Below are positions 18,596 to 26,147 of a stretch of 44,959 nt of DNA, in pieces. Every line of letters begins with the position of its first letter. Positions within the stretch are counted from its first letter, which is position 1. Both the position numbers and the translations under genes were made by a program. Source of the stretch: Dehalococcoidia bacterium (GTDB lineage Bacteria > Chloroflexota > Dehalococcoidia > UBA2979); assembly GCA_022451865.1 (NCBI GenBank), contig JAKUNM010000005.1:1-44959 (forward strand), read 5' to 3'. The notes beneath the pieces were generated by a model, which was given only the letters and a program-made list of their open reading frames with translations, ran no database searches and was not told the DNA's origin.

Positions 18596-19075
18596 TTAAG
18601 ATTCTTCCGGTAGTCTTTCTTCTTCAGTGATATTTGCTAGTAGACCACGTGCTTTTAGTCTTTCGATTAAATTCTTACGAGATATTTCTGGAGATTCTTC
18701 GGGGTATTTCTGTGTGCATACAACAGCTGCCATTGCAAATGAATCTAAATGCGTTAGTGTGATATCTATTGCTTCAAGTCCTATTGTATCTGAGCGTAGT
18801 TTGGCGCCTCCATAAAGATAGACTAAAGGTTTTCCTCGTCTGTCGGGTAAAATTTCTATATCACGCCACGCAACTGATCTTGCACCTGTTCCTAATGCTT
18901 TCATTACTGCTTCTTTGCCCGAAAATCGTGCAGCTAATTCTGGAATTCTGCCTCTACAAAAAGCTGCTTCGGCTGGCGTATAGACACGATTTATGAAACG
19001 TATTGGATGTTTTTGAAAAACACGCCGAACACGATCAGTTTCAATTATGTCTATCCCAATAGCATGTGTACTCAT
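18596..19075 (-). CDS. acpS: Holo-[acyl-carrier-protein] synthase (AcpS)
   Basis: It attaches the 4'-phosphopantetheine arm from CoA to apo-ACP, which the downstream fab enzymes need. AIGIDIIETDRV holds the Mg-binding Asp, and RFSGKEAVMKALG holds the second conserved Glu/Lys motif; ITLTHLDSFAMAAVV closes the fold. The catalytic domain ends near residue 122. A charged tail of about 37 residues follows (SRKNLIERLKARGLL and further), longer than the usual ~120-130 aa family member. I choose the ATG at 19075 because TAGG lies about 7 nt upstream; an ATG two codons earlier directly abuts that site. Confidence 0.9.
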   Translation of the reverse strand: MSTHAIGIDIIETDRVRRVFQKHPIRFINRVYTPAEAAFCRGRIPELAARFSGKEAVMKALGTGARSVAWRDIEILPDRRGKPLVYLYGGAKLRSDTIGLEAIDITLTHLDSFAMAAVVCTQKYPEESPEISRKNLIERLKARGLLANITEEERLPEES

Positions 19076-19100
19076 TCGCATACCTAATATGTCACTAAAA

Positions 19101-19131
19101 TTGATGTTTCATAGTTTCTATAGGCTACAAT
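19101..19131 (+). promoter_or_regulatory. Candidate folD promoter giving a nearly leaderless mRNA
   Basis: TTGATG at 19101-19106 and TACAAT at 19126-19131 resemble -35 and -10 boxes, with a rather long 19-nt spacer. Transcription would begin near 19138, only about 2-3 nt before the folD ATG at 19141, and no ribosome site precedes that ATG. The 65-bp gap between acpS and folD must also hold the acpS promoter, which I cannot place with confidence. Confidence 0.4.
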
Positions 19132-19140
19132 AGATATTGT

Positions 19141-20022
19141 ATGAATTCATATATTCTTGATGGAAATGCTGTAGCAGCAGAGATACGCTCCGAAGTGAAA
19201 CACGGAGTGGAACAAATAGTTCGTGATGGACTATGCCCTCCTCATCTGCGAGTAATAATGATTGGTTCTAACACTGCTTCGCAAACATATGTGAGATTGA
19301 AAATGCAAGATTGTGAAGAGGTCGGTATATCGAGTTCACTCTCTGTACTTAATGATTCTATAACAATGAATGAAGTAATGGATTTAATCGATGATGTTAA
19401 TAATAATGACGAAATCAATGCTGTCATTATACAGAAACCTTTGCCATCACATTTGGACTCAGAATTGCTTGATTTTTCCTTATCACCATCTAAGGATGTG
19501 GATGGTTTACACCCCGTAAACTTAGGTCTTCTACTGCAAGGTAACCCTCGATTTATTCCAGCTACTCCGTTAGCAGTAAGAGAATTGTTAGTCCGAAGTA
19601 ATATTGATATTGTTGGCAAAAACATCGTAGTCATCGGCCGTTCTAATTTAGTTGGCAAACCATTGGCATTGATTCTTGCTCAAAAAAATATATATGGTAA
19701 TGCGACAGTTACTATTGCACATACAGGTACAAAAAATTTGAGAGCTATTACCTTGGAAGCTGATATTATTATTGCTGCTACTGGATATCCTAATACCGTT
19801 ACTGCTGATATGGTTCGTTCGGGAGCGATAGTAGTCGATGTTGGAATTAATCGTATAAATGACTCCTCGAGGAAACGTGGGTATCGATTGATTGGTGACG
19901 TTGATTTTGAAAATGTAAAAACTGTAGCTGGAGCTATTACTCCTGTTCCTGGTGGTGTTGGTCCTATAACAAGGGCGATGTTGTTGAAAAATACATTAGA
20001 CACCATAAAAGCTAATTACTAG
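19141..20022 (+). CDS. folD: Methylenetetrahydrofolate dehydrogenase / cyclohydrolase (FolD)
   Basis: It interconverts 5,10-methylene-, methenyl- and 10-formyl-tetrahydrofolate with NADP, supplying one-carbon units. Key motifs are TYVRLKMQDCEEVGI (the Tyr-x-x-x-Lys pair with the catalytic Lys), VIIQKPLPSHLD (the Gln of the QxPLP motif), SKDVDGLHPVN (Asp), VVIGRSNLVGKPLA (NADP site) and PVPGGVGPITRAML at the end. At 293 aa it is normal. No ribosome site is visible upstream. prfB follows 32 nt later on the same strand. Confidence 0.96.
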   Translation: MNSYILDGNAVAAEIRSEVKHGVEQIVRDGLCPPHLRVIMIGSNTASQTYVRLKMQDCEEVGISSSLSVLNDSITMNEVMDLIDDVNNNDEINAVIIQKPLPSHLDSELLDFSLSPSKDVDGLHPVNLGLLLQGNPRFIPATPLAVRELLVRSNIDIVGKNIVVIGRSNLVGKPLALILAQKNIYGNATVTIAHTGTKNLRAITLEADIIIAATGYPNTVTADMVRSGAIVVDVGINRINDSSRKRGYRLIGDVDFENVKTVAGAITPVPGGVGPITRAMLLKNTLDTIKANY

Positions 20023-20054
20023 TCAATAGTGTTTTTCCATAGGAAAATTAATTT

Positions 20055-21165
20055 ATGCAAGAAATTGAACAAAAAGTAGCAGAACTTTTGCAAAAAGTCC
20101 GTGACACACAGGTGCGACTTTGACCTTTCTCAACATCAAGACCATTTGGATGAACTGAAGAAAACTGCAGAATCTCCTGATCTGTGGAATGATCGTAATC
20201 ATGCTCAGAATGTGATGAAAGAAATATCGAAACTGGAAGGGGTAATTAATACATGGCAGTCACTCGAACTTAAATTGTCCGAAATTCAAGCTTTACTTTC
20301 TTTAGTTGATGAAGCTCCAACAGATGAACGTGATTTATTACAAGATGAATTAAATGTTGATTTGGATGTAATAAACAAAGAATTTGAATTATTAGAACTA
20401 GGTCTGATTCTAGGTGATGAATACGATGATCGGAATGTTGTTTTTTCTATTCATGCAGGTGCAGGAGGTACAGAAGCACAAGATTGGGCAGAGATGTTAT
20501 TGCGGATGTACTTGCGATGGTCAGGTAATCATGGTTTTAAATCGCAAATTCTCGCAATCAATAGCGGTGATGAAGCAGGCATAAAATCAGTTGAAGTAAA
20601 AATTATGGGTGAAAATGCTTACGGTCTTCTAAAATCAGAAAAAGGTGTACATCGATTAGTTAGAATTTCTCCCTTTGATTCAGCGCATGCAAGGCACACT
20701 AGTTTTGCTCTAGTTGAGACAGTGCCAGAAGCAAGTGACGGAGATATTAATATTGCTATCAATGGCGATGAATTGCGTGTAGATACTTATAGAGCTAGTG
20801 GGAATGGTGGACAGAATGTTCAAAAAAATGACACTGCAGTTCGTATTACTCACCTTCCCACAGGAATTGTTGTGACGTGTCAAAATGAAAGGTCACAATC
20901 ACGAAATCGTGAAAGTGCCTTGAAAGTACTTGAATCTAAATTGTTGAATTTGGAAATTCAAAGAATTGAAGAAGAACGTGCGAAATTAAAAGGAGAGCAT
21001 GTTCAAGCAGGATGGGGTAATCAAATTCGTTCTTATGTATTGCAGCCATATCGAATGGTAAAAGACTTAAGAACTCAAGTTGAAATTAGTGATACAGATA
21101 AAGTATTGGATGGTGACATAGATGAATTCATTGTGGCTTTTTTACGAAGCACTGTAAGTGTGTAA
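20055..21165 (+). CDS. prfB: Peptide chain release factor 2 (RF2), programmed +1 frameshift
   Basis: RF2 recognises UGA and UAA stop codons and triggers release of the peptide. The gene is in two frames. The first runs from ATG 20055 for 22 codons (MQEIEQKVAELLQKVRDTQVRL) to an in-frame TGA at 20121-20123. After a +1 slip on CTT (20118-20120), reading resumes at GAC 20122 (DLSQHQDHLDELKK) and continues to 21165, giving about 369 aa in all. The joined N-terminus aligns with E. coli RF2 around its RGYLDYDAK junction. RF2 motifs are SPF in VRISPFDSAHARHT (stop-codon recognition) and GGQ in ASGNGGQNVQKND (catalysis). AGGA lies 10 nt before the ATG. Confidence 0.95.
20109..20124 (+). promoter_or_regulatory. 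prfB programmed frameshift signal
   Basis: The site reads CAG GTG CGA CTT TGA C. It holds the classical slippery CTT-TGA-C, with an internal Shine-Dalgarno-like AGGTG (20110-20114) placed three bases before CTT, the same spacing as AGGGGG-TAT-CTT-TGA-C in E. coli. When RF2 is scarce, the ribosome pauses at TGA, shifts +1 and completes the protein, which gives autoregulation. Confidence 0.93.
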
Positions 21166-21168
21166 TTT

Positions 21169-22575
21169 ATGGTTGAAATTAATAAAGCAAAAATTTTTAA
21201 GTGTGGAGTTAGTTTTTTAATTGGGTTAGTTTTCTATTTATTGTGTTATCAAATACTATTTGCCCAAAGTGCTTCTGTTTCGGGGACTAGTATTCTGACA
21301 CGAGATCCTCTCAATGCTTCATTTGTCATCGATATTGACGATCAGATAACCCCTCAAGAAGTACGTTTTTTCTACAAAATACTTAACCCATATGGTGATA
21401 TAAGTGGTGATGGAATTGCTGAGATAAATAGATCTTCTGATCTTACTTATCAGGCAGTTTTTGCAATGGAGATGATAAGTGCAGATCGTTATATTCCTGT
21501 AGGATCTCATTTGCTAGTGCACTGGGAAATTTATAAAAAAGACGGAGAGAATATTACTACAGAGGAAGAAAGATTAGTTTTTCTTGATGGACGATATGAA
21601 TGGCAATCCTTCTCAGAAGATCGATTTAGTGTTTACTGGTATGGTTCAAAAAACGATGATGCCATGAGAAGTTTCCTTGCTATGAAAAGTGCTATTTTAG
21701 AAACAGAAGCACTTTTGAAAACTAATATTGAATATCCAGTTAAGTTGATAGTGTGGAGATCCCCACGGGAAGGGGAATTGGCTCAGCGTCCTCGTTCTGC
21801 AGTCTATGATTCTAGTGTTACTACCGAAGGTCAAAGAGTAGCTCCTGACTTGATCTTTGCTTTTCAACCTGCTGTAGGTGTTGTTCGTCATGAAGCTGCT
21901 CATCTTGTAACAAAAGTTGCTGGTGATGGCCCATTCACACGTGTGCCTGCTTGGTTGGATGAAGGTACAGCTGTATATATGCAAGGTAATCTTGGTCCGT
22001 ATAAAGGTGCAGTACAACGTGCCATAACTTCAGATAAGACATTAAATCTTCGATCACTGACAGCACCATCGAATGATCCTAATTTAGTTAATCTCTTTTA
22101 TGGCCAATCATGGTCAACGGTTGATTATCTAATTAGTCAAAACGGGGAAGAACTTTTCGCTGAGCTTTTTGCATCGATTAAAGCTGGAAATCCCATTGAT
22201 GATGCACTGAATAAAATTTATGGTTTTGACACTAATGAACTTTATAACCAATGGAGAAATGAGAATGGTCTTGAATCAATAATTTTTAGTTCAATTTCAA
22301 CTTCAAATAATGCGATTAGTGTTCCTGTAGCTACACGTGTTCCCTTAAGTATCCCAACTCAAGTTAATATTGCTCCTAGATCGGGAACTAATAATCCTGC
22401 ACAAGTTGATTTGCCTGAACGCTCAAATACTGAACAAACGCGTGATGAATTGGAAAGTAACTCGATTCAATCAGTGGGGTTAATTATTATAATTACTACT
22501 GTAGTACTGTCTTTATTTTTGGTTATTTTGGGTGTGCTTATTTGGAAGTGGCCAAGTAAAAAGAAACAAACGTAG
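21169..22575 (+). CDS. Membrane-anchored zinc metallopeptidase, peptidase MA-like
   Basis: A 468-aa protein that is probably exported. A hydrophobic signal segment spans residues ~10-32 (FLIGLVFYLLCYQILFAQ), and a single transmembrane helix near the C-terminus (~437-460) is followed by WKWPSKKKQT. This suggests a body outside the membrane with a short cytoplasmic end. The catalytic region has HEAAH (His241, Glu242, His245) and AWLDEG with a likely third zinc ligand at Glu265, the gluzincin pattern seen in peptidase MA and M1-like domains. A Ser/Thr/Pro/Asn-rich linker (~375-435) joins the catalytic domain to the anchor. It starts 3 nt after prfB ends. The substrate is unknown. Confidence 0.75.
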   Translation: MVEINKAKIFKCGVSFLIGLVFYLLCYQILFAQSASVSGTSILTRDPLNASFVIDIDDQITPQEVRFFYKILNPYGDISGDGIAEINRSSDLTYQAVFAMEMISADRYIPVGSHLLVHWEIYKKDGENITTEEERLVFLDGRYEWQSFSEDRFSVYWYGSKNDDAMRSFLAMKSAILETEALLKTNIEYPVKLIVWRSPREGELAQRPRSAVYDSSVTTEGQRVAPDLIFAFQPAVGVVRHEAAHLVTKVAGDGPFTRVPAWLDEGTAVYMQGNLGPYKGAVQRAITSDKTLNLRSLTAPSNDPNLVNLFYGQSWSTVDYLISQNGEELFAELFASIKAGNPIDDALNKIYGFDTNELYNQWRNENGLESIIFSSISTSNNAISVPVATRVPLSIPTQVNIAPRSGTNNPAQVDLPERSNTEQTRDELESNSIQSVGLIIIITTVVLSLFLVILGVLIWKWPSKKKQT

Positions 22576-22579
22576 TCAT

Positions 22580-23413
22580 TTAATTAGGGATAATCAAACC
22601 CCCTGGGCTTGTATTTTCTCCAGTATTTGATCCAACGTTACCTTGTTGCCGTGCTAGTTCTTCGCGAGCTCTTTCAATTGCTTCTTCTTCAGAGATGTAG
22701 GGCACACTCATTATTTTTTCTCGTATAGTTGGTTCGGAATCTCCAGTTATGACTTTGTGTATCTGATTAATCATCGGCTCTAAATCCCAAACACCTGTAA
22801 ACCTTTTATCATTAATGATGATGGTTGGGATTTCAGTTATATTACGTTGTTTCGCCAAGATGGGATATTGAGCTAATTCTATGATTTCTAGTTCTATGAA
22901 TTCGATTTCTGTGGCAAGAGCTCCCAAAAGACGTATCATATGAGGAGAAAATGGGTCAAATGGAGTTACCATAGCTTCAATACGAATTGGGTCTGATATT
23001 GATTGGATTAGAGTCAAGTCTTCATCTGCTAATGGAGAAGTGCCCTGCGATAGAAAACCAATCAGATCGAGCAATGTTGGGAATATTGCTCCTGAGAACA
23101 TTCCACTTAGTTTTATAGATTTCCCTGAGCCACGTAACACTACAGAGGGAGGAAGATTAATATTTGCAGAATCTGCTCTGTCTGAGTGCTCATCAAGATC
23201 ATATTTAGTCAAAGATAATCCTGGGTGCAGACTAACTAATTGCCTGCTAAGCAAGAGTATGTCATCACAGTGTGTACAGGTATCACGATCGGTTCGTATT
23301 AGCCCTGAATCGTTTCTGATCCAGACATCTATACCAACACGGTTAATCATGCGTTCTTGCAGATAGCGGCTTATTTGAAGCGAGTCTGAATTGTCTAGTG
23401 GTCCCGGTATCAT
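22580..23413 (-). CDS. Double thioredoxin-fold protein, PDO-like with a degenerate second site
   Basis: A 277-aa protein built like archaeal and thermophile protein disulfide oxidoreductases, which have two thioredoxin folds in tandem. The first half has a CxxC (Cys46-Thr-His-Cys49) and an NLPPSVVL stretch fitting the cis-Pro loop. The second half has the matching position TPFDPFSPHM, where Asp153 and Ser156 replace the two cysteines, and ITEIPTIII with the cis-Pro (196). A charged C-terminal tail (~230-277) is probably disordered. I choose the ATG at 23413 because AGGTG lies nine bases upstream; GTG at 23425 or ATG at 23422 are alternatives. It follows the PIP synthase gene directly. No signal peptide is visible, so it is probably cytoplasmic. 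Confidence 0.7.
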   Translation of the reverse strand: MIPGPLDNSDSLQISRYLQERMINRVGIDVWIRNDSGLIRTDRDTCTHCDDILLLSRQLVSLHPGLSLTKYDLDEHSDRADSANINLPPSVVLRGSGKSIKLSGMFSGAIFPTLLDLIGFLSQGTSPLADEDLTLIQSISDPIRIEAMVTPFDPFSPHMIRLLGALATEIEFIELEIIELAQYPILAKQRNITEIPTIIINDKRFTGVWDLEPMINQIHKVITGDSEPTIREKIMSVPYISEEEAIERAREELARQQGNVGSNTGENTSPGGLIIPN

Positions 23414-23414
23414 A

Positions 23415-24008
23415 TCAGTCATCACCTTTTTTGCTGTTTAGAAGTGTTTTAGCCTTAATCAATCTCTGCATACTTGTGATCCAGGTAATTGCAACTAATA
23501 TTAACATAGCGTAGAGCACCAAATTAAAAATTAATGCTATTGCTATGATTATTATTCGTTCCGGACGAGGTGCGAATCCATTATCTAAAGTTACTCCTAG
23601 ACTTTCCCCCCGTGCTCGTATATATGACACCATTAATGATCCACTTAATGCAAAAAAACACAAAATCGCTAACAATTCATCAGGATCATTAATGGCGTAA
23701 ATAAATATTCCACCCAGTATAGCTATCTCAGAAAATCTATCTAATGTTGAATCTAAAATTGCACCGTATTTACTATTTTGTCTTGTTTTGCGAGCTACGG
23801 CTCCATCAAACATATCAAGTCCGCTAAAAAACAAGACAGCGATGCCTCCAATTAAAAAATTTTCGGTGGCGATCATGCAAGCAGCGAATATACTTCCTAA
23901 AAATCCACTTATAGTAAGCATATTAGGTGTAATACCTAGTGAAATTAAAAAATTAACGATCGGATCTATTAAATTTTTTGGGGCTTGTTTCGGAAGTAAT
24001 TGCATCAT
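23415..24008 (-). CDS. CDP-alcohol phosphatidyltransferase, probable phosphatidylinositol-phosphate synthase
   Basis: An integral membrane enzyme that joins CDP-diacylglycerol to an alcohol. The full signature D-x2-DG-x2-AR-x8-G-x3-D-x3-D is present, from LDMFDGAVAR to AILDSTLDR. The SYIRARGESLG segment and the RPERIIII motif further on match actinobacterial PgsA1-type phosphatidylinositol-phosphate synthases, where the RPER arginines contact the inositol phosphate. Six hydrophobic segments fit the family, and 197 aa is normal. The upstream gene makes inositol-1-phosphate, the expected acceptor. A phosphatidylglycerophosphate synthase is the main alternative. No ribosome site precedes the ATG; a long inverted repeat abuts it instead. 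Confidence 0.82.
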   Translation of the reverse strand: MMQLLPKQAPKNLIDPIVNFLISLGITPNMLTISGFLGSIFAACMIATENFLIGGIAVLFFSGLDMFDGAVARKTRQNSKYGAILDSTLDRFSEIAILGGIFIYAINDPDELLAILCFFALSGSLMVSYIRARGESLGVTLDNGFAPRPERIIIIAIALIFNLVLYAMLILVAITWITSMQRLIKAKTLLNSKKGDD

Positions 24009-24010
24009 TG

Positions 24011-24032
24011 TTACTATAACTAGATATAGTAA
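24011..24032. repeat. Inverted repeat abutting the PIP synthase start codon
   Basis: TTACTATA (24011-24018) and TATAGTAA (24025-24032) are perfect 8-bp inverted copies around a 6-bp centre, ACTAGA, that itself contains CTAG. The repeat ends 2 nt before the PIP synthase ATG. Read on the minus strand it also contains TATAGT (24018-24013), a possible -10 box that would give a leaderless transcript. It could be an operator, a hairpin covering the start, or both. Confidence 0.6.
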
Positions 24033-24079
24033 TAGTTGAAATGCCTATGGATCATTTAAAGCATAAATTATCTGTTTTA

Positions 24080-25192
24080 CTAATTATTTTCAGCAATATT
24101 AACAATTGGCGAATCTAAAGCTTCTCCAGAAATAAATGCTTCTACCCCTAGCCTAGCTTCTTCATCACGAATTTGAACTGGTGGTGATTTCATAAAATAA
24201 GCCGAAGGTTCTAACAATGGACCTGACAGACCTCTATCTAAACCTATTTTTGCTAGCCTTATTGCATCGATGACTACACCTGCAGAATTCGGACTGTCCC
24301 AAACTTCTAATTTTGTTTCCAAGTTAAGTGGTACATTCCCAAAAGTAGTTCCCTCTACTCTTATGTGGCACCATTTTCTATCAAGTAGCCAAGGTACATG
24401 ATCTGAAGGGCCAACATGCACATCTGCATCGGGAACATCATATTCTATTTGTGATGTTACAGCATTGGTTTTCGATATTTTCTTAGATTCTAAACGTTCT
24501 CTTTCGAGCATATTTAAGAAATCAGTGTTGCCACCGAAATTCAATTGATAAGTACGATCAATTTGAACACCTCTGTCTTGAAACAATCGAACAAGTAGTC
24601 GATGCAAGATTGTAGCTCCTACTTGAGATTTTATGTCATCTCCTATAATTGGTAAATTCGCTTGCTTGAATCGATTACCCCAATATTCCTCTCTCGCAAT
24701 AAAAACAGGAATACAATTAATGAAAGCACAACCTGCTTGGAGTACCTGTTCAACGTACCATTTTGTGGCTGTTTCAGAACCTACAGGTAAATAATTGATA
24801 ACGACATGTGTATTGGTTTCTTTTAGAATACCTACAATATCATCAGTAGGTCCTTCAGCAGGTGTAATTACGTCGGATAAATATTTCCCTAATCCATCAT
24901 GTGTCATTCCTCTACTTACTTTGACTGATTGTTCTGGAACATCGGTAAATTTGTAAGTATTATTTTGACCACAAAAAATGGCTTCGGAAATATCTTTGCC
25001 GACTTTATCACTGTCTACATCAAATGCCGCAGTGATATTGATATCGCTAATATGATAGTCACCTAATACAGGATGCATTAGACCCGGAATTTTATCCTCT
25101 GCACCAGCTTCTTTATAGAATTCTATTCCTTGCACCAATGAAGATGCACAATTCCCTAAGCCAATGATTGCTACATTAATTTGATCTGCCAT
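24080..25192 (-). CDS. ino1: Inositol-1-phosphate (myo-inositol-3-phosphate) synthase
   Basis: It turns glucose-6-phosphate into inositol phosphate in an NAD-dependent oxidation, aldol closure and reduction. The dinucleotide site is [17 protein letters not shown]. Further family motifs are [24 protein letters not shown] with the active-site lysine, [12 protein letters not shown] and [19 protein letters not shown]. The 370-aa length and these motifs match the short actinobacterial and archaeal class, not the ~530-aa eukaryotic one. GGAAGAG lies just before the ATG. The adjoining CDP-alcohol transferase suggests the product goes into an inositol phospholipid. Confidence 0.93.
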   Translation of the reverse strand: MADQINVAIIGLGNCASSLVQGIEFYKEAGAEDKIPGLMHPVLGDYHISDINITAAFDVDSDKVGKDISEAIFCGQNNTYKFTDVPEQSVKVSRGMTHDGLGKYLSDVITPAEGPTDDIVGILKETNTHVVINYLPVGSETATKWYVEQVLQAGCAFINCIPVFIAREEYWGNRFKQANLPIIGDDIKSQVGATILHRLLVRLFQDRGVQIDRTYQLNFGGNTDFLNMLERERLESKKISKTNAVTSQIEYDVPDADVHVGPSDHVPWLLDRKWCHIRVEGTTFGNVPLNLETKLEVWDSPNSAGVVIDAIRLAKIGLDRGLSGPLLEPSAYFMKSPPVQIRDEEARLGVEAFISGEALDSPIVNIAENN

Positions 25193-25229
25193 ATTACTCT
25201 TCCATTTTTATTTATTGTTATATATATTG

Positions 25230-25250
25230 ATATAATGAATTATATTATAT
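25230..25250. promoter_or_regulatory. Candidate LysR-type operator between ino1 and the LysR gene
   Basis: The 82-bp gap between the divergent ino1 and LysR genes has perfect inverted 7-mers, ATATAAT (25230-25236) and ATTATAT (25244-25250), around a 7-bp centre, which fits the T-N11-A form of LysR boxes. TATAAT at 25231-25236 could also be the -10 box for the LysR gene. The gap is almost pure A/T, so chance symmetry is a real possibility. Confidence 0.35.
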
Positions 25251-25274
25251 AGTAAAATAAGGAAAACTTATAAT

Positions 25275-26147
25275 ATGGAAAAAGAATCTCCAAATTCTTT
25301 CTTGAAAATTAGTTTTTTACAGTTAATGTATTTTTGCGAAGTGTATCGCTCAGAAAGTGTAACTATCGCTAGCCGGCATCTAGGTGTTAGCCAACCAGCA
25401 CTATCACAAGCTATTTCTGAAATCGAAAAACGTATTCAAGCCCCATTATTTAAGAAAAGAAGTGGTCGCTTTGAATTGACAGGAGTTGGTCAGCATTTTC
25501 TCGATTTTTCGCAAGAAGTACTTCATGCTTCAGGTGAAGTAATTCAGTGGGTTGAAAATTTTAAAAGAGGAGCTGTTGGTAGTTTACGTGTTGGGATGAT
25601 TGATGCAGCTAGCCTCTATTTGATACCAGCTGCGGTTAGAGATTTTCGTAATTTGTATCCTGAAGTTGATTTAAAATTAATCGTCGATCATAGTGCAAAT
25701 TTGTTAGAAAAACTGAGACAGTCTGAAATTGATTTAGCGTTTGTTTTCGGACCAATCGTTGATGATTTTAATGTTACTGAGTTAAGGCAAGAACCACTCT
25801 TTTTATATACTTCAGATGATCAAAAATCTATTGATGATAGTGACTGGTTTCTTTATCCAAATGGTAGACAGACTCGATCATTTATCGATCAAGGTTTGTC
25901 TGCTAGAGGAATCATTCCGCGCGTCGTTTTGGAAAGCGATAGTCCTGAAGTCTTAAAGCAGTTAGTGTATCTTGGAATGGGATGTAGCGTTTTACCTGAA
26001 GGAATTGCTGAAAATGGAATTCATGCTTTGAAGAGATTTGATGATACGCCCGTGGCGATGAGGCCATTGCTGGCATTAAGGAAAATAGGTAAAACTACCA
26101 ATCCTCGTAGTGAAGCTTTTTATCGTTTGGCACTTGATGCTAGCTAA
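25275..26147 (+). CDS. LysR-family transcriptional regulator
   Basis: A 290-aa regulator. The N-terminal winged helix-turn-helix (residues ~12-72) includes TIASRHLGVSQPALSQAISEIEK and LFKKRSGRFELTGVG, standard for LysR. A linker helix leads to a periplasmic-binding-protein-like effector domain (from ~GSLRVGMIDAASLYLIPAAV). AAGGAAAA lies upstream of the ATG. It is divergent from ino1 and so may control the inositol-lipid genes; LysR genes often regulate a divergent neighbour, but this is inference and the ligand is unknown. Its last codons overlap the convergent truB end by 4 bp. Confidence 0.93.
   Translation: MEKESPNSFLKISFLQLMYFCEVYRSESVTIASRHLGVSQPALSQAISEIEKRIQAPLFKKRSGRFELTGVGQHFLDFSQEVLHASGEVIQWVENFKRGAVGSLRVGMIDAASLYLIPAAVRDFRNLYPEVDLKLIVDHSANLLEKLRQSEIDLAFVFGPIVDDFNVTELRQEPLFLYTSDDQKSIDDSDWFLYPNGRQTRSFIDQGLSARGIIPRVVLESDSPEVLKQLVYLGMGCSVLPEGIAENGIHALKRFDDTPVAMRPLLALRKIGKTTNPRSEAFYRLALDAS

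Noticed and set aside
20101-21165. prfB as a truncated gene or pseudogene starting with GTG at 20101
   Set aside because: The upstream 22 codons from 20055, the TGA and the frameshift signal rebuild the normal RF2 N-terminus, so this is programmed frameshifting, not damage.
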